DNA of 64,000 bases from Treponema pedis. Lineage in GTDB: Bacteria; Spirochaetota; Spirochaetia; Treponematales; Treponemataceae. Under the pieces are notes generated by a model. The model searched no databases, had not been told where the DNA came from, and saw nothing but the letters and a program-made list of their open reading frames with translations. Positions 10,352-17,973 of this stretch are shown in pieces (position 1 is the stretch's first letter; each line of letters opens with the position of its first letter). Location: contig NZ_CP045670.1 in NCBI RefSeq assembly GCF_017161325.1, positions 1,481,367 through 1,545,366 on the forward strand. Direction: 5' to 3'. The position numbers and the translations under genes are program-made.

Positions 10352-10363
10352 CGGGAGGTTTTT

Positions 10364-11575
10364 ATGGGTTTTATAAGAACTGAATTAAAGAAAATTTTCG
10401 TTTGTATTTTTACCGTCTTATTTTTTGCTTTAAGCGCCGAACAAATGTATTCTCCTTCTTGGGGATACAGTTTGGATTTACCTGAAGGTTTCGGTTTAAC
10501 GCAACATGAAGGTTCTTCTCGCTATTTATTTCAACATTCCGTTTTTCCAGTAGACTTACACATTGCTCTTTATAAAAAAGAAAAATTTGAAAACGTGCAA
10601 AAAACTTCGGAGCATATTTTTTCCCAATTTTCGGAAATAAAATTAACGCATAAGGATATTCCCTTTTTATGGCGGAATAAGACGGCATTATTGTCCAATG
10701 TGGATTTTATGTATTCTCCTTCAAAAGATTATAAACCTAAAGAGCTTTTAGGCTGGCTTTTAATTTTAGAACTTCCGGATAATTCAGGCTGGCTTGTTCT
10801 TTTTTCATATTCGGATAAAAAAGATTCCAAAAACTGCGAACCGGTTATTATTTCCGCCCTCGATTCCGTTTTTACCGATATAATGTCGTATCTTGAACCC
10901 GGCCCGGTAACTGCCGCCCTGTATCCGAAAACGGGAGAAAAAGAAATAAATTACACTTTTAATAATAAAAAAATCAAATTTACCGTCGATAATTCCGATG
11001 CGGAAGCAAACCGGTCGGTTATCGACAGGGAGTTTAAACTTTTAACGTCGTATTTAAATAACCCTAATTTGACCGAAGCTTGGAAAAGATATTACAGAAT
11101 AATTTTCCGCGATGCGTGGAGCAGAATCTATCCCGCTTCCGCCGCAATTCAATCGGCATTTTCTTTTTACGGAAATGAAGGGGCGGAAAAGGCTTCAAAA
11201 GAGCTTTTGCTGTTTGTTCAAGATTTTAAATACGAAAGAAATCATCAGGGAAGCGATTTTCTTAATTTGCCCGAAGCCTTTTTGGAAAAACGCGGCGACT
11301 GCGACTCCAGAGCCTTATTGATGGTTTTAATTTTAAAGCAAATGAATATAGATGCCGTTCTTCTTGTTTCCGGTACAAAATCTCATGCGCTTGCGGGAAC
11401 CGATTGCGGAGGAAGCGGAGCTTGTTTTACACATAACGGTAAAAATTATTTATTGGGTGAAACTACGGCTCATGTTCCGATTGGCGAAATTGCGGAAGAA
11501 ATGTCCAATCCTGAAGATTGGTTTGCAGTCGATTTTTATATTGATGAAAATTCCGTAAAAAAAGAAGCGGAATAA
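10364..11575 (+). CDS. exported protein with transglutaminase-like domain
   Basis: 403 aa with an N-terminal signal peptide (hydrophobic core around residues 10-24, ending FALSAEQ). The middle has no family I recognise. The C-terminal third contains a transglutaminase-like/cysteine-protease core: Cys in KRGDCDSRALLMV and His in SGTKSHALAG, with Asp residues after it (AGTDCGG). Such domains act as proteases, amidases or structural folds; the activity here is not established. Translation starts at a good GGGAGG five bases upstream, supplied by the end of the tandem repeat. The stop codon overlaps an intrinsic terminator, so this is probably the last gene of its transcript. Confidence 0.75.
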   Translation: MGFIRTELKKIFVCIFTVLFFALSAEQMYSPSWGYSLDLPEGFGLTQHEGSSRYLFQHSVFPVDLHIALYKKEKFENVQKTSEHIFSQFSEIKLTHKDIPFLWRNKTALLSNVDFMYSPSKDYKPKELLGWLLILELPDNSGWLVLFSYSDKKDSKNCEPVIISALDSVFTDIMSYLEPGPVTAALYPKTGEKEINYTFNNKKIKFTVDNSDAEANRSVIDREFKLLTSYLNNPNLTEAWKRYYRIIFRDAWSRIYPASAAIQSAFSFYGNEGAEKASKELLLFVQDFKYERNHQGSDFLNLPEAFLEKRGDCDSRALLMVLILKQMNIDAVLLVSGTKSHALAGTDCGGSGACFTHNGKNYLLGETTAHVPIGEIAEEMSNPEDWFAVDFYIDENSVKKEAE

Positions 11576-11590
11576 ACCTCCGCTTTTTTT
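11565..11590 (+). terminator. intrinsic terminator overlapping the stop codon
   Basis: Stem AAGCGGA (11565-11571) with TCCGCTT (11579-11585), loop of 7, followed by a T run to 11590. The stop codon of the upstream gene lies in the stem/loop. Confidence 0.8.
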
Positions 11591-11695
11591 CTTTATATTG
11601 ACTAATTTTTTAAATTCATTTATAACTTAAAGAAGGTATTAAAAGATTTCTCAATTTTCTTTATAATATCAATAATTAAAACTTGGAGGTTTTTA

Positions 11696-12298
11696 ATGAA
11701 AAAGAAGATTATCCTGATAACCGTTTTTTCGGTTCTTTTAGCGGGGGCATTGTCTGCAAAGACTATCGGTCTTAATTTGGAGGTAGGCGCCTTATATACA
11801 AATCATCAGCTTCACCATTTTTGGAAGGGAACCGACAGCGACGGTTTCAGACATCATTCAAACCGCTATAAACACATGGGAGGTTTTAATATAGGCTTGT
11901 CTTATGACCTTCCGAAAAATTGGGCTATATACGGAACTACCATGTTTGCATTTAATTCGATATTTGTAAACGACACTCAATTCGGAATAGGATATAATTT
12001 TAAGCCGGGGAAGGGCTTTAATCTATTTTTAGGAGGAGCCTTTGCAGTAGGCGGCTCCAAATTTACCGTAACTCACAGTGTTACAAAAGAAATATTTAAA
12101 TCCACAAATATAGGAGGCGGGCTTAAGCTGACGGCTTCTTATATGTTTACCCGTCAATTCGGTATTTATTTCGGTGCCTGTGCCAACTACTATAAACCGG
12201 TTTCAGGCTATGTTTTGGGAGTTGAGCAATCGTCGGACCGTCTTCCCGATATGGCGCAATCGCTTAATGCCATGGCGGGTTTAAGAGTTTATTTTTAA
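11696..12298 (+). CDS. probable small outer-membrane beta-barrel protein
   Basis: 200 aa with a signal peptide (residues 1-21, ending SAKTIG). Alternating aromatic/glycine segments follow, such as MGGFNIGLSYDLP, FGIGYNF and FNLFLGGAFAVGG, and the protein ends in LRVYF. A C-terminal aromatic residue after an amphipathic strand is the usual BAM recognition signal. Length suits an eight-stranded barrel of the OmpW/OmpA-like size class. The ribosome site is TTGGAGG seven bases before the ATG. It stands alone between the transglutaminase-like gene and the tRNAs. Function unknown; adhesin, porin or immune-exposed antigen are possible but not shown. Confidence 0.7.
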   Translation: MKKKIILITVFSVLLAGALSAKTIGLNLEVGALYTNHQLHHFWKGTDSDGFRHHSNRYKHMGGFNIGLSYDLPKNWAIYGTTMFAFNSIFVNDTQFGIGYNFKPGKGFNLFLGGAFAVGGSKFTVTHSVTKEIFKSTNIGGGLKLTASYMFTRQFGIYFGACANYYKPVSGYVLGVEQSSDRLPDMAQSLNAMAGLRVYF

Positions 12299-12316
12299 AA
12301 ACGGTTTAATTACCTA

Positions 12317-12345
12317 TTGACATAAACGCATTTTTTGCGTATTAT
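12317..12345 (+). promoter_or_regulatory. sigma-70 type promoter of the tRNA pair
   Basis: TTGACA (12317-12322), 17-base spacer, TATTAT (12340-12345), about 14 bases before tRNA-Pro. The spacer itself contains ACGCA and TGCGT as a small palindrome. Confidence 0.75.
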
Positions 12346-12358
12346 ATCGACTCTTAAT

Positions 12359-12431
12359 CGGGATGTAGCCTAGGGGCTAAGGCGTCTGGTTTGGGACCAG
12401 AAGATCGGGGGTTCAAATCCCTCCATCCCGA
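12359..12431 (+). tRNA. tRNA-Pro (anticodon TGG)
   Basis: Cloverleaf with acceptor CGGGATG / CATCCCG, anticodon stem TCTGG / CCAGA with loop TTTGGGA giving anticodon TGG, and T arm GGGGGTTCAAATCCCTC. The CCA end is not encoded. Confidence 0.95.
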
Positions 12432-12443
12432 TTTGAAAATCTT

Positions 12444-12517
12444 GGGATCGTAGCTCATCAGGATAGAGCAACTGCCTTCTAAGCAGTAGGTAGGGGGTTC
12501 GAGTCCCTCCGGTCCCG
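12444..12517 (+). tRNA. tRNA-Arg (anticodon TCT)
   Basis: Acceptor GGGATCG / CGGTCCC (one T-G pair), anticodon stem ACTGC / GCAGT with loop CTTCTAA giving anticodon TCT, and T arm GGGGGTTCGAGTCCCTC. It lies 12 bases after tRNA-Pro, so the two probably share a transcript. The CCA end is not encoded. Confidence 0.95.
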
Positions 12518-12546
12518 TATTTTTATATTTAAACGATTACTGCAAG

Positions 12547-13677
12547 ATGAAAGAAAAAAAAGAAATATTTACAACCCTTCATAAAGATGCCGGTTCGCGT
12601 GCCCGTACCGGAATTTTGGAGTTACCGCACGGAAAGGTTTTAACACCCGCATTTATGCCCGTAGGTACGGCCGCAAGTGTAAAAGCTATGACAAAAGACG
12701 ACCTTAACGAAATAGGTTTTCAAATTATTTTGGCAAATACCTATCATCTTTTTTTACGTCCCGGAATTGAAGTAATTAAGAGTGCGGGCGGTTTACACGG
12801 GTTTTCAGGCTGGCAAAAAAATTTTCTTACCGATTCGGGCGGGTTTCAGGTTTTTTCACTTTCCGGTTTGCGTAAAATTACCGAAGAGGGTGTAAAGTTT
12901 CAAAGCCATATTGACGGCAGTTCCCGGTTTTTAAGCCCGGAGATTGCAGTGGAACTTCAAACCGGTTTTAACAGCGACATTCAAATGCAGCTTGATATTT
13001 GTTCCGCTTACGGTATTACAAAGGCGGAAACTCTTGCGGATTTAAAAATTACAATGAATTGGCTTGACAGAGCCTTTAACGCTTGGAATAATACGAGTGA
13101 AACCTATGACGGAGCTCTTTTTCCCATTGTGCAGGGCGGTTTTTTTGAAGATTTGCGTTTACAAAGTCTTGAAGCCGTTTTAAAACATGAACCGCGCGGC
13201 ATTGCAATAGGAGGACTTTCGATAGGGGAGCCTAAAGAAAAATATCTTGAATTTTTGGAATTTACTGCAAAGCAAATTCCTGAGAAAAAGCCTGTTTATG
13301 TTATGGGAATCGGAACTCCAGATTATATTCTTGAAGCGGTAAAAAACGGAGTTGATATTTTCGACTGTGTTTTGCCTTCCAGAAATGCACGTAACGGAAG
13401 TTTGTTTACTCATAACGGGGCTATTTCAATTAAGCGCAAAGAATATGAATTTGATTTCGGCCCGATAGATAAAAAATGTAATTGTAAGGTTTGCAGGGAA
13501 TACAGCCGTTCATATTTACGCCATCTGTTCCGTACAAAAGAAATTTTATATTCTATGCTTGCAACGTATCACAATCTTTTCTTTTTGCATAATATGGTTT
13601 GCGATATACGTAAGGCTATAGAAAACGATTCTTTTGACGAATATTATCATAATTTTTTAAAGAATTATAAAATTTAA
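12547..13677 (+). CDS. tgt: tRNA-guanine transglycosylase
   Basis: Exchanges guanine-34 for the queuosine precursor preQ1 in tRNAs with GUN anticodons. Visible signatures: ANTYHLFLRPG, the LTDSGGFQVFS block with the catalytic Asp, substrate loop PIVQGG, the second catalytic Asp in FDCVLPSRNARNGS, and the zinc site CNCKVCREYSRSYLRHLF with His later. 376 aa matches the bacterial enzyme. It starts 30 bases after the tRNA-Arg gene and may be transcribed with the tRNAs. The Shine-Dalgarno is weak (CAAGATG), and no other start with a better site is in frame. Confidence 0.95.
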   Translation: MKEKKEIFTTLHKDAGSRARTGILELPHGKVLTPAFMPVGTAASVKAMTKDDLNEIGFQIILANTYHLFLRPGIEVIKSAGGLHGFSGWQKNFLTDSGGFQVFSLSGLRKITEEGVKFQSHIDGSSRFLSPEIAVELQTGFNSDIQMQLDICSAYGITKAETLADLKITMNWLDRAFNAWNNTSETYDGALFPIVQGGFFEDLRLQSLEAVLKHEPRGIAIGGLSIGEPKEKYLEFLEFTAKQIPEKKPVYVMGIGTPDYILEAVKNGVDIFDCVLPSRNARNGSLFTHNGAISIKRKEYEFDFGPIDKKCNCKVCREYSRSYLRHLFRTKEILYSMLATYHNLFFLHNMVCDIRKAIENDSFDEYYHNFLKNYKI

Positions 13678-13681
13678 TGTC

Positions 13682-14347
13682 TTAATAAGTATCTTCGTAA
13701 TTTATGAATTTTATTTCAGGAGTTTTGTTTTTTTTCAAAGTTAAAAGAGCAAAGCTTCTTTTTGAGCCTCCTCGAGGACGGCTTACGGAACCCGGGTTTA
13801 TTAAAAAAATACCGTTTATTTTTTCGACAAGAGGAAAATGTGTATGGCCGTAAATTGCAATACTGCAATTATTTTGCTTTGCAAAACTGCCGATTGTATT
13901 AAATTCGTAATCTACAAAAAATTCGTGTCCGTGAGTCAGTAAAATTTTTGTTCCGCAAGCCGTTAAAAAAAGTTCTTCTTTAAAAAGTAAAATCTTCTCC
14001 GGATTTTTTTGAAAGGAGGATATTTCTCTTGCCGCTTCCAAATTGAGTATTCCGCGTAAAGAATCGGAGTTGCCTGAAACCAAACATATTGCGGAAGGTA
14101 AGCATTCTCTTAAAGAGGTATCATATATTGCATTATTTATTATATGCAGGAAGTCCTGTAAACCGTCTCCTGAAAATAAGAGGGCATCGGCTTTTTTTCC
14201 GTATGTTTTAAGGATATTTACAACTGAAGAATAATCTCCGTGGGTGTCGGAGAGTAAAAGAAGAACCGCTTTGTCGGAACTATCCAATTTTTTCAAGGCT
14301 GCATTATCACCGAAAATTCCGTTATTTAGGAATTCCAAGCTGTTCAT
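13682..14347 (-). CDS. YfcE/MJ0936-type metallophosphoesterase
   Basis: 221 aa calcineurin-like phosphoesterase with all five metal-binding blocks: SDTHGDY, SGDGLQD, SGNSD, THGHEF and GHTHFP, then the family-typical NPGSVSRPRGG. Members hydrolyse phosphodiesters in vitro; the physiological substrate is usually unknown. The start codon overlaps the stop of the lipoprotein gene upstream, so the pair is translationally coupled. It converges on tgt with only a few bases between the stops. Confidence 0.9.
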   Translation of the reverse strand: MNSLEFLNNGIFGDNAALKKLDSSDKAVLLLLSDTHGDYSSVVNILKTYGKKADALLFSGDGLQDFLHIINNAIYDTSLRECLPSAICLVSGNSDSLRGILNLEAAREISSFQKNPEKILLFKEELFLTACGTKILLTHGHEFFVDYEFNTIGSFAKQNNCSIAIYGHTHFPLVEKINGIFLINPGSVSRPRGGSKRSFALLTLKKNKTPEIKFINYEDTY

Positions 14348-15207
14348 TATGCACCCCCTTCAAGTTTATCGGGATTTGTAATATCTCCGTTTTCATCTAC
14401 CGCATCTTCGGTATCTTTACTATCCGGGGTTTCCAAATCATTTTCCGGATTTTCTCCGTTTTTATAAATAAGTAAATATTTATGCGACGGAATTCCAGTA
14501 TCTGAATCTATAAAAGGTTTTATCGAGTAATCGTTATTAAAAACAGGTTTTTGCATAACTTTTTGTGCTGTAAAAAGGGCTTCGCGGAATTCTTCTAAAG
14601 GGGAATTTTTTAAATTTTTATTTTTTGCATTTATATCTTCCCCTGCAAATACTGAAGCCGTAAGTAAAACGCCTATATCATCATCGCTTACCGTAAATGA
14701 GTCTTCTTTATTTAATAAAGAGGCCGGTGCTTTAAAATCTATAACAATATCCGAAGCGGCTTCAAGCGGAAGTATTTCGTCCATAGGTAAAAGGCTTATA
14801 ATTGTAAGAAGGGGGTTGTTTTCGGCATTTTGAATTAAATATCGTCCTCCGCCTTCCGGTATGCCTATGGAAATTACAATTGTGATTTTATATTCTTCTA
14901 TTTTTTCGGTTATCATTTTAAGGCGAGGCAGTTTTGTAGTTTCGGTCATATCTTTGTATGTAAGAAGTTTGACGGGAGATTCTTCATTTCCTATTCCGTA
15001 TTCTTCTTTCAGATAGCCGAGAATTCCGTTTTTTTCATAATAATCTTTTCCCAAAATGAGAAGAATTTTATCGCGGATAATGCGTTTCGGTTTTATTTTT
15101 TCGTTTAAAGGGGCGGGCGATTTTTCTTTGCCGGTGCACGAAAAAAACTGCATAAATAAGGCGGAAAAAAATATTAAAAGGATTTTAGAAAAAAGTTTTT
15201 TTTTCAT
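14347..15207 (-). CDS. putative lipoprotein with a bipartite binding-protein-like fold, function unknown
   Basis: 286 aa. The N-terminus carries a lipoprotein signal (MKKKLFSKILLIF... with lipobox MQFFSC, Cys near residue 24). The body alternates hydrophobic strands and helices (ILLILGKDYY, ITIVISIGIPEGGGRYL, DIVIDFKAP), which resembles a BMP/periplasmic-binding type Rossmann fold, though I cannot place it in a family. The C-terminal 35 residues are acidic and low-complexity. It overlaps the phosphodiesterase gene by a few bases. Confidence 0.7.
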   Translation of the reverse strand: MKKKLFSKILLIFFSALFMQFFSCTGKEKSPAPLNEKIKPKRIIRDKILLILGKDYYEKNGILGYLKEEYGIGNEESPVKLLTYKDMTETTKLPRLKMITEKIEEYKITIVISIGIPEGGGRYLIQNAENNPLLTIISLLPMDEILPLEAASDIVIDFKAPASLLNKEDSFTVSDDDIGVLLTASVFAGEDINAKNKNLKNSPLEEFREALFTAQKVMQKPVFNNDYSIKPFIDSDTGIPSHKYLLIYKNGENPENDLETPDSKDTEDAVDENGDITNPDKLEGGA

Positions 15208-15274
15208 AAGAATAAAATTATACTATTTTTTTTGTAAAATTAAAAGCGGTTGCAGTTAAAGGTTTTTCGGAATT

Positions 15275-15625
15275 TTAGATATTGCCCTTTGCCGTTATCA
15301 TTAAAAAAGAGAAAAAAACGGCTGCACTTATACTTAGCAAAAATAAAAAAATATCTACGATAAATAGGAAAATATATTTTTTTTCTTTATAAAAAATTAT
15401 ATAAAAGGCTTTGATTAAAACGGCTGAAAGGGAAAACAGCGCAAGCAGGATATAAAAGACCGTTACTATGTTTAAGATTAAAAATAAATTTGAATCTAAA
15501 AAGTCCTGTATGCTTCCCGAAAAGTACAGAACGGTAAGTGCGAGAACGGAATATGATAAAAATCTTATGGAGCGGTCTAAAAAACGGATAGTAAACTGCT
15601 TGTATTTTTTGTTTGTATTTTCCAT
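15275..15625 (-). CDS. small membrane protein, function unknown
   Basis: 116 aa from the ATG at 15625. A longer frame to 15838 exists, but its extra part is only the complement-frame shadow of rplI, and a terminator lies between. Three hydrophobic segments are visible (SYSVLALTVLYFSG, ILNIVTVFYILLALFSL, FLFIVDIFLFLLSISAAVF). The basic N-terminus (NTNKKYKQF) suggests a cytoplasmic start. The ribosome site is weak. It sits just after the ribosomal operon terminator, so it depends on read-through or an unseen promoter. Confidence 0.55.
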   Translation of the reverse strand: MENTNKKYKQFTIRFLDRSIRFLSYSVLALTVLYFSGSIQDFLDSNLFLILNIVTVFYILLALFSLSAVLIKAFYIIFYKEKKYIFLFIVDIFLFLLSISAAVFFSFLMITAKGNI

Positions 15626-15642
15626 AACTTGTAAAGCCGTTT

Positions 15643-15670
15643 TAAAAAAAACGGGCTTTAAAAGCCCGTT
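15643..15670 (-). terminator. intrinsic terminator of the rpsF-rplI operon
   Basis: Perfect stem AACGGGCTTT / AAAGCCCGTT (15650-15670) followed on the minus strand by eight T residues (15643-15650), 14 bases after the rplI stop. Confidence 0.85.
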
Positions 15671-15683
15671 TATAAGATTAAAA

Positions 15684-16271
15684 TCAGTTTGAAGTTTCCG
15701 AAGAAGATTCAGGTTCGGCTTGAGCTTCGTCATTTGAAGCTTCAACGTTTTCTTCCGTTGTATCTTCTTTACGCGGTTTTCTCGCTTTTTTTTCGGAAGG
15801 TGCAGGTTTGGATTTCTCTTCGATAACCTGTGCTTCAACCGTAAAGGAAATTTCCGCAGTTACGTTTTCATAAAGTTTTATTACCGCTTTATGAGTTCCC
15901 GTACTTTTTACCGTTTGACCGGGTATATCGATTCGTTTTCGTTCAATATCGAATTCCAGTTTATGTAATTCATCCGCAATTGTTTGCGTGGTAACGGCTC
16001 CGTAAAGTTTTCCGTTGGGTCCTGCAGGCATAGAAATCTTAATTGAGGCGGCTTCAAGTCTTTCTTTAATGCTTGCGGCGTCCTGCCTTTTTGCAGCTTT
16101 TTTAGCTTCAATTTCTTCTTTTCTGGATTCAAAGTGTGCAACGGTAATATCATTGCAGGGAACGGCTAAATTTCTCGGGAAAAGATAGTTCCTTGCATAG
16201 CCCTTTGCTACGTTTTTAATATCACCTTCTTCTCCGAGGTGTTTTACATCTTCATTTAAAATTACTTTCAT
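15684..16271 (-). CDS. rplI: 50S ribosomal protein L9 with C-terminal extension
   Basis: Binds 23S rRNA domain V near the L1 stalk base. The N-terminal domain is standard (MKVILNEDVKHLGEEGDIK, KGYARNYLFPRNLA), followed by the long connecting helix and the C-terminal domain (SMPAGPNGKLYGAVT). Usual length is about 148 aa; this one has 195, with an added tail rich in Lys, then Glu/Ser/Ala (from about residue 155). The ribosome site is AGGAG before 16271. It is last in the rpsF-ssb-rpsR-rplI operon and followed by a strong terminator. Confidence 0.95.
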   Translation of the reverse strand: MKVILNEDVKHLGEEGDIKNVAKGYARNYLFPRNLAVPCNDITVAHFESRKEEIEAKKAAKRQDAASIKERLEAASIKISMPAGPNGKLYGAVTTQTIADELHKLEFDIERKRIDIPGQTVKSTGTHKAVIKLYENVTAEISFTVEAQVIEEKSKPAPSEKKARKPRKEDTTEENVEASNDEAQAEPESSSETSN

Positions 16272-16331
16272 GTTCGAGCTCCTTAAAAAATTCCGCCCTT
16301 TCCAGGAGTTGGAAAGGGGAGGCTGTGTAAA

Positions 16332-16631
16332 TTATTCGTTGATAACGTAGGGCAATAATGCCAATGCCCTTGCACGTTTGATTTCAAGTGCAAGTTTTCT
16401 TTGATGTTTTGCACAGGTTCCGGTAATTCTTCTGGGAAGAATTTTTCCGCGTTCGGTTATAAATCTTCTAAGCGAATCAGGGTCTTTATAATCGATTTTT
16501 AATTTTTGTGTGCAAAATCTGCAAATCTTTTTTCTGTAAAAAGTTCTGCTTTTTCTCTTGTCTTCGCCTTCGCGGATATTTTCCTGCATATTGGCTTCTA
16601 CGTCTACATCATTCATTGTTTCGTCTGACAT
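16332..16631 (-). CDS. rpsR: 30S ribosomal protein S18
   Basis: Binds next to S6 on the 16S platform. Conserved core [50 protein letters not shown] is visible. The protein is ~99 aa with an acidic N-terminal extension of ~30 residues. Two ATGs are adjacent (16634 and 16631); the second is better spaced from AAGGAG. The two cysteines in CRFC may bind zinc. It lies between ssb and rplI. Confidence 0.95.
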   Translation of the reverse strand: MSDETMNDVDVEANMQENIREGEDKRKSRTFYRKKICRFCTQKLKIDYKDPDSLRRFITERGKILPRRITGTCAKHQRKLALEIKRARALALLPYVINE

Positions 16632-16642
16632 CATTATTCTCC

Positions 16643-17167
16643 TTAAAATGGGATATTATCCAAATCCGAATTGCCCGGGTCGGGTATATAGTCGTCGTTA
16701 TAAGGCGGCGCATCCTGTCTTCTTTGGTATGCGGACGGTGCCTGTCCTCCCGCTCCGGTTTGGTACTGCTGATTGCCGTATCCAGCCTGCTGCGGGGCCG
16801 TGCCCTGCCTTATTTGCTGACCTTGAGGGACTTGCCCTCCCTGACCTCCTCCTAAAAGCTGAAGATTGTTGGCAACGATTTCTATACGGCTTCGTGTTTG
16901 ACCGTCCTGTTCCCAGCGATTTTGTCTAAGTTCGCCGTCGATTGCCACCTGTTTTCCTTTGATGAGATATTGGTTTAGACTTTCTCCCTGTCTTCCCCAA
17001 AGTACGACATCAAAAAAACTTGTTTCTTCACTCCACTCATCACCGTTTTTCCTTCGTCTGTTAACGGCTATAGCAAAATTACAAACAGCAATACCGGACG
17101 ATGTATACCTGAGTTCGGCATCACGTGTTAAACGGCCGACCAATACTACATGATTTATATCTGCCAT
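16643..17167 (-). CDS. ssb: single-stranded DNA-binding protein
   Basis: Coats single-stranded DNA in replication, repair and recombination. The OB-fold ([63 protein letters not shown]) fills the first ~105 residues. A Gly/Gln-rich linker follows, ending in the acidic tip DLDNIPF that recruits partner proteins. 174 aa is typical. AGGAGG precedes the start at 17167. Its place between rpsF and rpsR is the classic bacterial arrangement. Confidence 0.96.
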   Translation of the reverse strand: MADINHVVLVGRLTRDAELRYTSSGIAVCNFAIAVNRRRKNGDEWSEETSFFDVVLWGRQGESLNQYLIKGKQVAIDGELRQNRWEQDGQTRSRIEIVANNLQLLGGGQGGQVPQGQQIRQGTAPQQAGYGNQQYQTGAGGQAPSAYQRRQDAPPYNDDYIPDPGNSDLDNIPF

Positions 17168-17182
17168 AGTATCCTCCTCTTG

Positions 17183-17464
17183 TTATTCCTCTACACGGAT
17201 AAAAAGGTATGTTAACATTTGAGCTATAAGTTTAAAGCGCTTATCCAATTCAATCATCCGCGCGGGGTCGGCATTAATGTTGAAAAGCGTATAGCGGCCC
17301 TTTGTTTTGCGCTTAATTTCGTAAGCAAGGTCGCGGTCGCCGTAAGGCTCTTCGGAGATAATCTCTACACCGAATTCTGTAAGAATATTACGCAGAGAAT
17401 CCATTCCCGGTTTGTAAAGGTCTTCTTCAACCGGAAAAACCGTCATAAGTTCGTATTTTCGCAT
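17183..17464 (-). CDS. rpsF: 30S ribosomal protein S6
   Basis: Partner of S18 on the small-subunit platform. MRKYELMTVFPVEEDLY, EPYGDRDLAYEIKRKTKGRYTLF and RFKLIAQMLTYLFIRVEE match the family; 93 aa from the ATG at 17464. A start six codons earlier (17482) is possible, but GGAGGG lies five bases before 17464, deciding the start. It is first gene of the ribosomal operon, with its own promoter and a hairpin leader. Confidence 0.95.
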   Translation of the reverse strand: MRKYELMTVFPVEEDLYKPGMDSLRNILTEFGVEIISEEPYGDRDLAYEIKRKTKGRYTLFNINADPARMIELDKRFKLIAQMLTYLFIRVEE

Positions 17465-17489
17465 GTTCCCTCCTATGGACACATTTCTG

Positions 17490-17510
17490 GTCCCGTATTT
17501 TCTACGGGAC
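17490..17510 (-). promoter_or_regulatory. hairpin in the rpsF leader, possible S6:S18 autoregulatory site
   Basis: Perfect 8-bp stem GTCCCGTA / TACGGGAC with a 5-base loop in the untranslated leader, about 14 bases upstream of the ribosome site. A CCG triplet lies at the 5' foot of the stem. In many bacteria an S6:S18 complex binds an rpsF leader hairpin with a CCG bulge; the match here is positional and partial. Confidence 0.5.
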
Positions 17511-17521
17511 GGAGTTTTTTT

Positions 17522-17550
17522 ATATTAGCAAAAAAAATAAGTTTAGTCAA
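17522..17550 (-). promoter_or_regulatory. promoter of the ribosomal protein operon
   Basis: TTGACT (17545-17550), 17-base spacer containing a T run, TAATAT (17522-17527), on the minus strand upstream of the rpsF leader hairpin. Confidence 0.8.
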
Positions 17551-17645
17551 GCTGTTTAAGAAAATAAGACGGGCAGCGGGTAGGGGAAGACTCTTTTTAT
17601 TCCGCCTGCCGTCCAAAGGTATTGCCGCGTTTTGCCGTTTACTAT

Positions 17646-17966
17646 TTACATATTATCATTCAATTTATTGAAATATTTTTCTAACATTATAATGTTATCA
17701 TATTTTTGAGTACGGTCTGTATAAGCAAACCATTTATCAGTTAAATCATCAAATAGCCGTTTTCCTAAATCTGTTAAATCGCTTTCTCTGATGACTACTT
17801 CAATTTTTAAATTACCTTGTTCATCAAAAGGGTTTTTCTGTAAGAGCCCTTTTTCATAACTAAATCGAAGCAAATTTCTACAACTGATTAGTATATTGTC
17901 CTTATCAATTTGCCTTATATATGCTCCCATAAGTGTTTTTACATTCAATAATACTGTATCTTTCAT
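17646..17966 (-). CDS. probable immunity protein for Rhs cassette C
   Basis: 106 aa, very AT-rich gene starting 7 bases after the stop of the Rhs-tip toxin. No signal peptide or membrane segment. The charged C-terminal part (LTDLGKRLFDDLTDKWFAYTDR) does not match an immunity family I can name. The assignment rests on position: in polymorphic toxin loci the gene directly downstream of the toxin tip encodes its specific inhibitor, as the neighbouring SUKH gene does. The first residues MKDTVLL are preceded by no clear Shine-Dalgarno. Confidence 0.6.
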   Translation of the reverse strand: MKDTVLLNVKTLMGAYIRQIDKDNILISCRNLLRFSYEKGLLQKNPFDEQGNLKIEVVIRESDLTDLGKRLFDDLTDKWFAYTDRTQKYDNIIMLEKYFNKLNDNM

Positions 17967-17973
17967 ATTTTAT

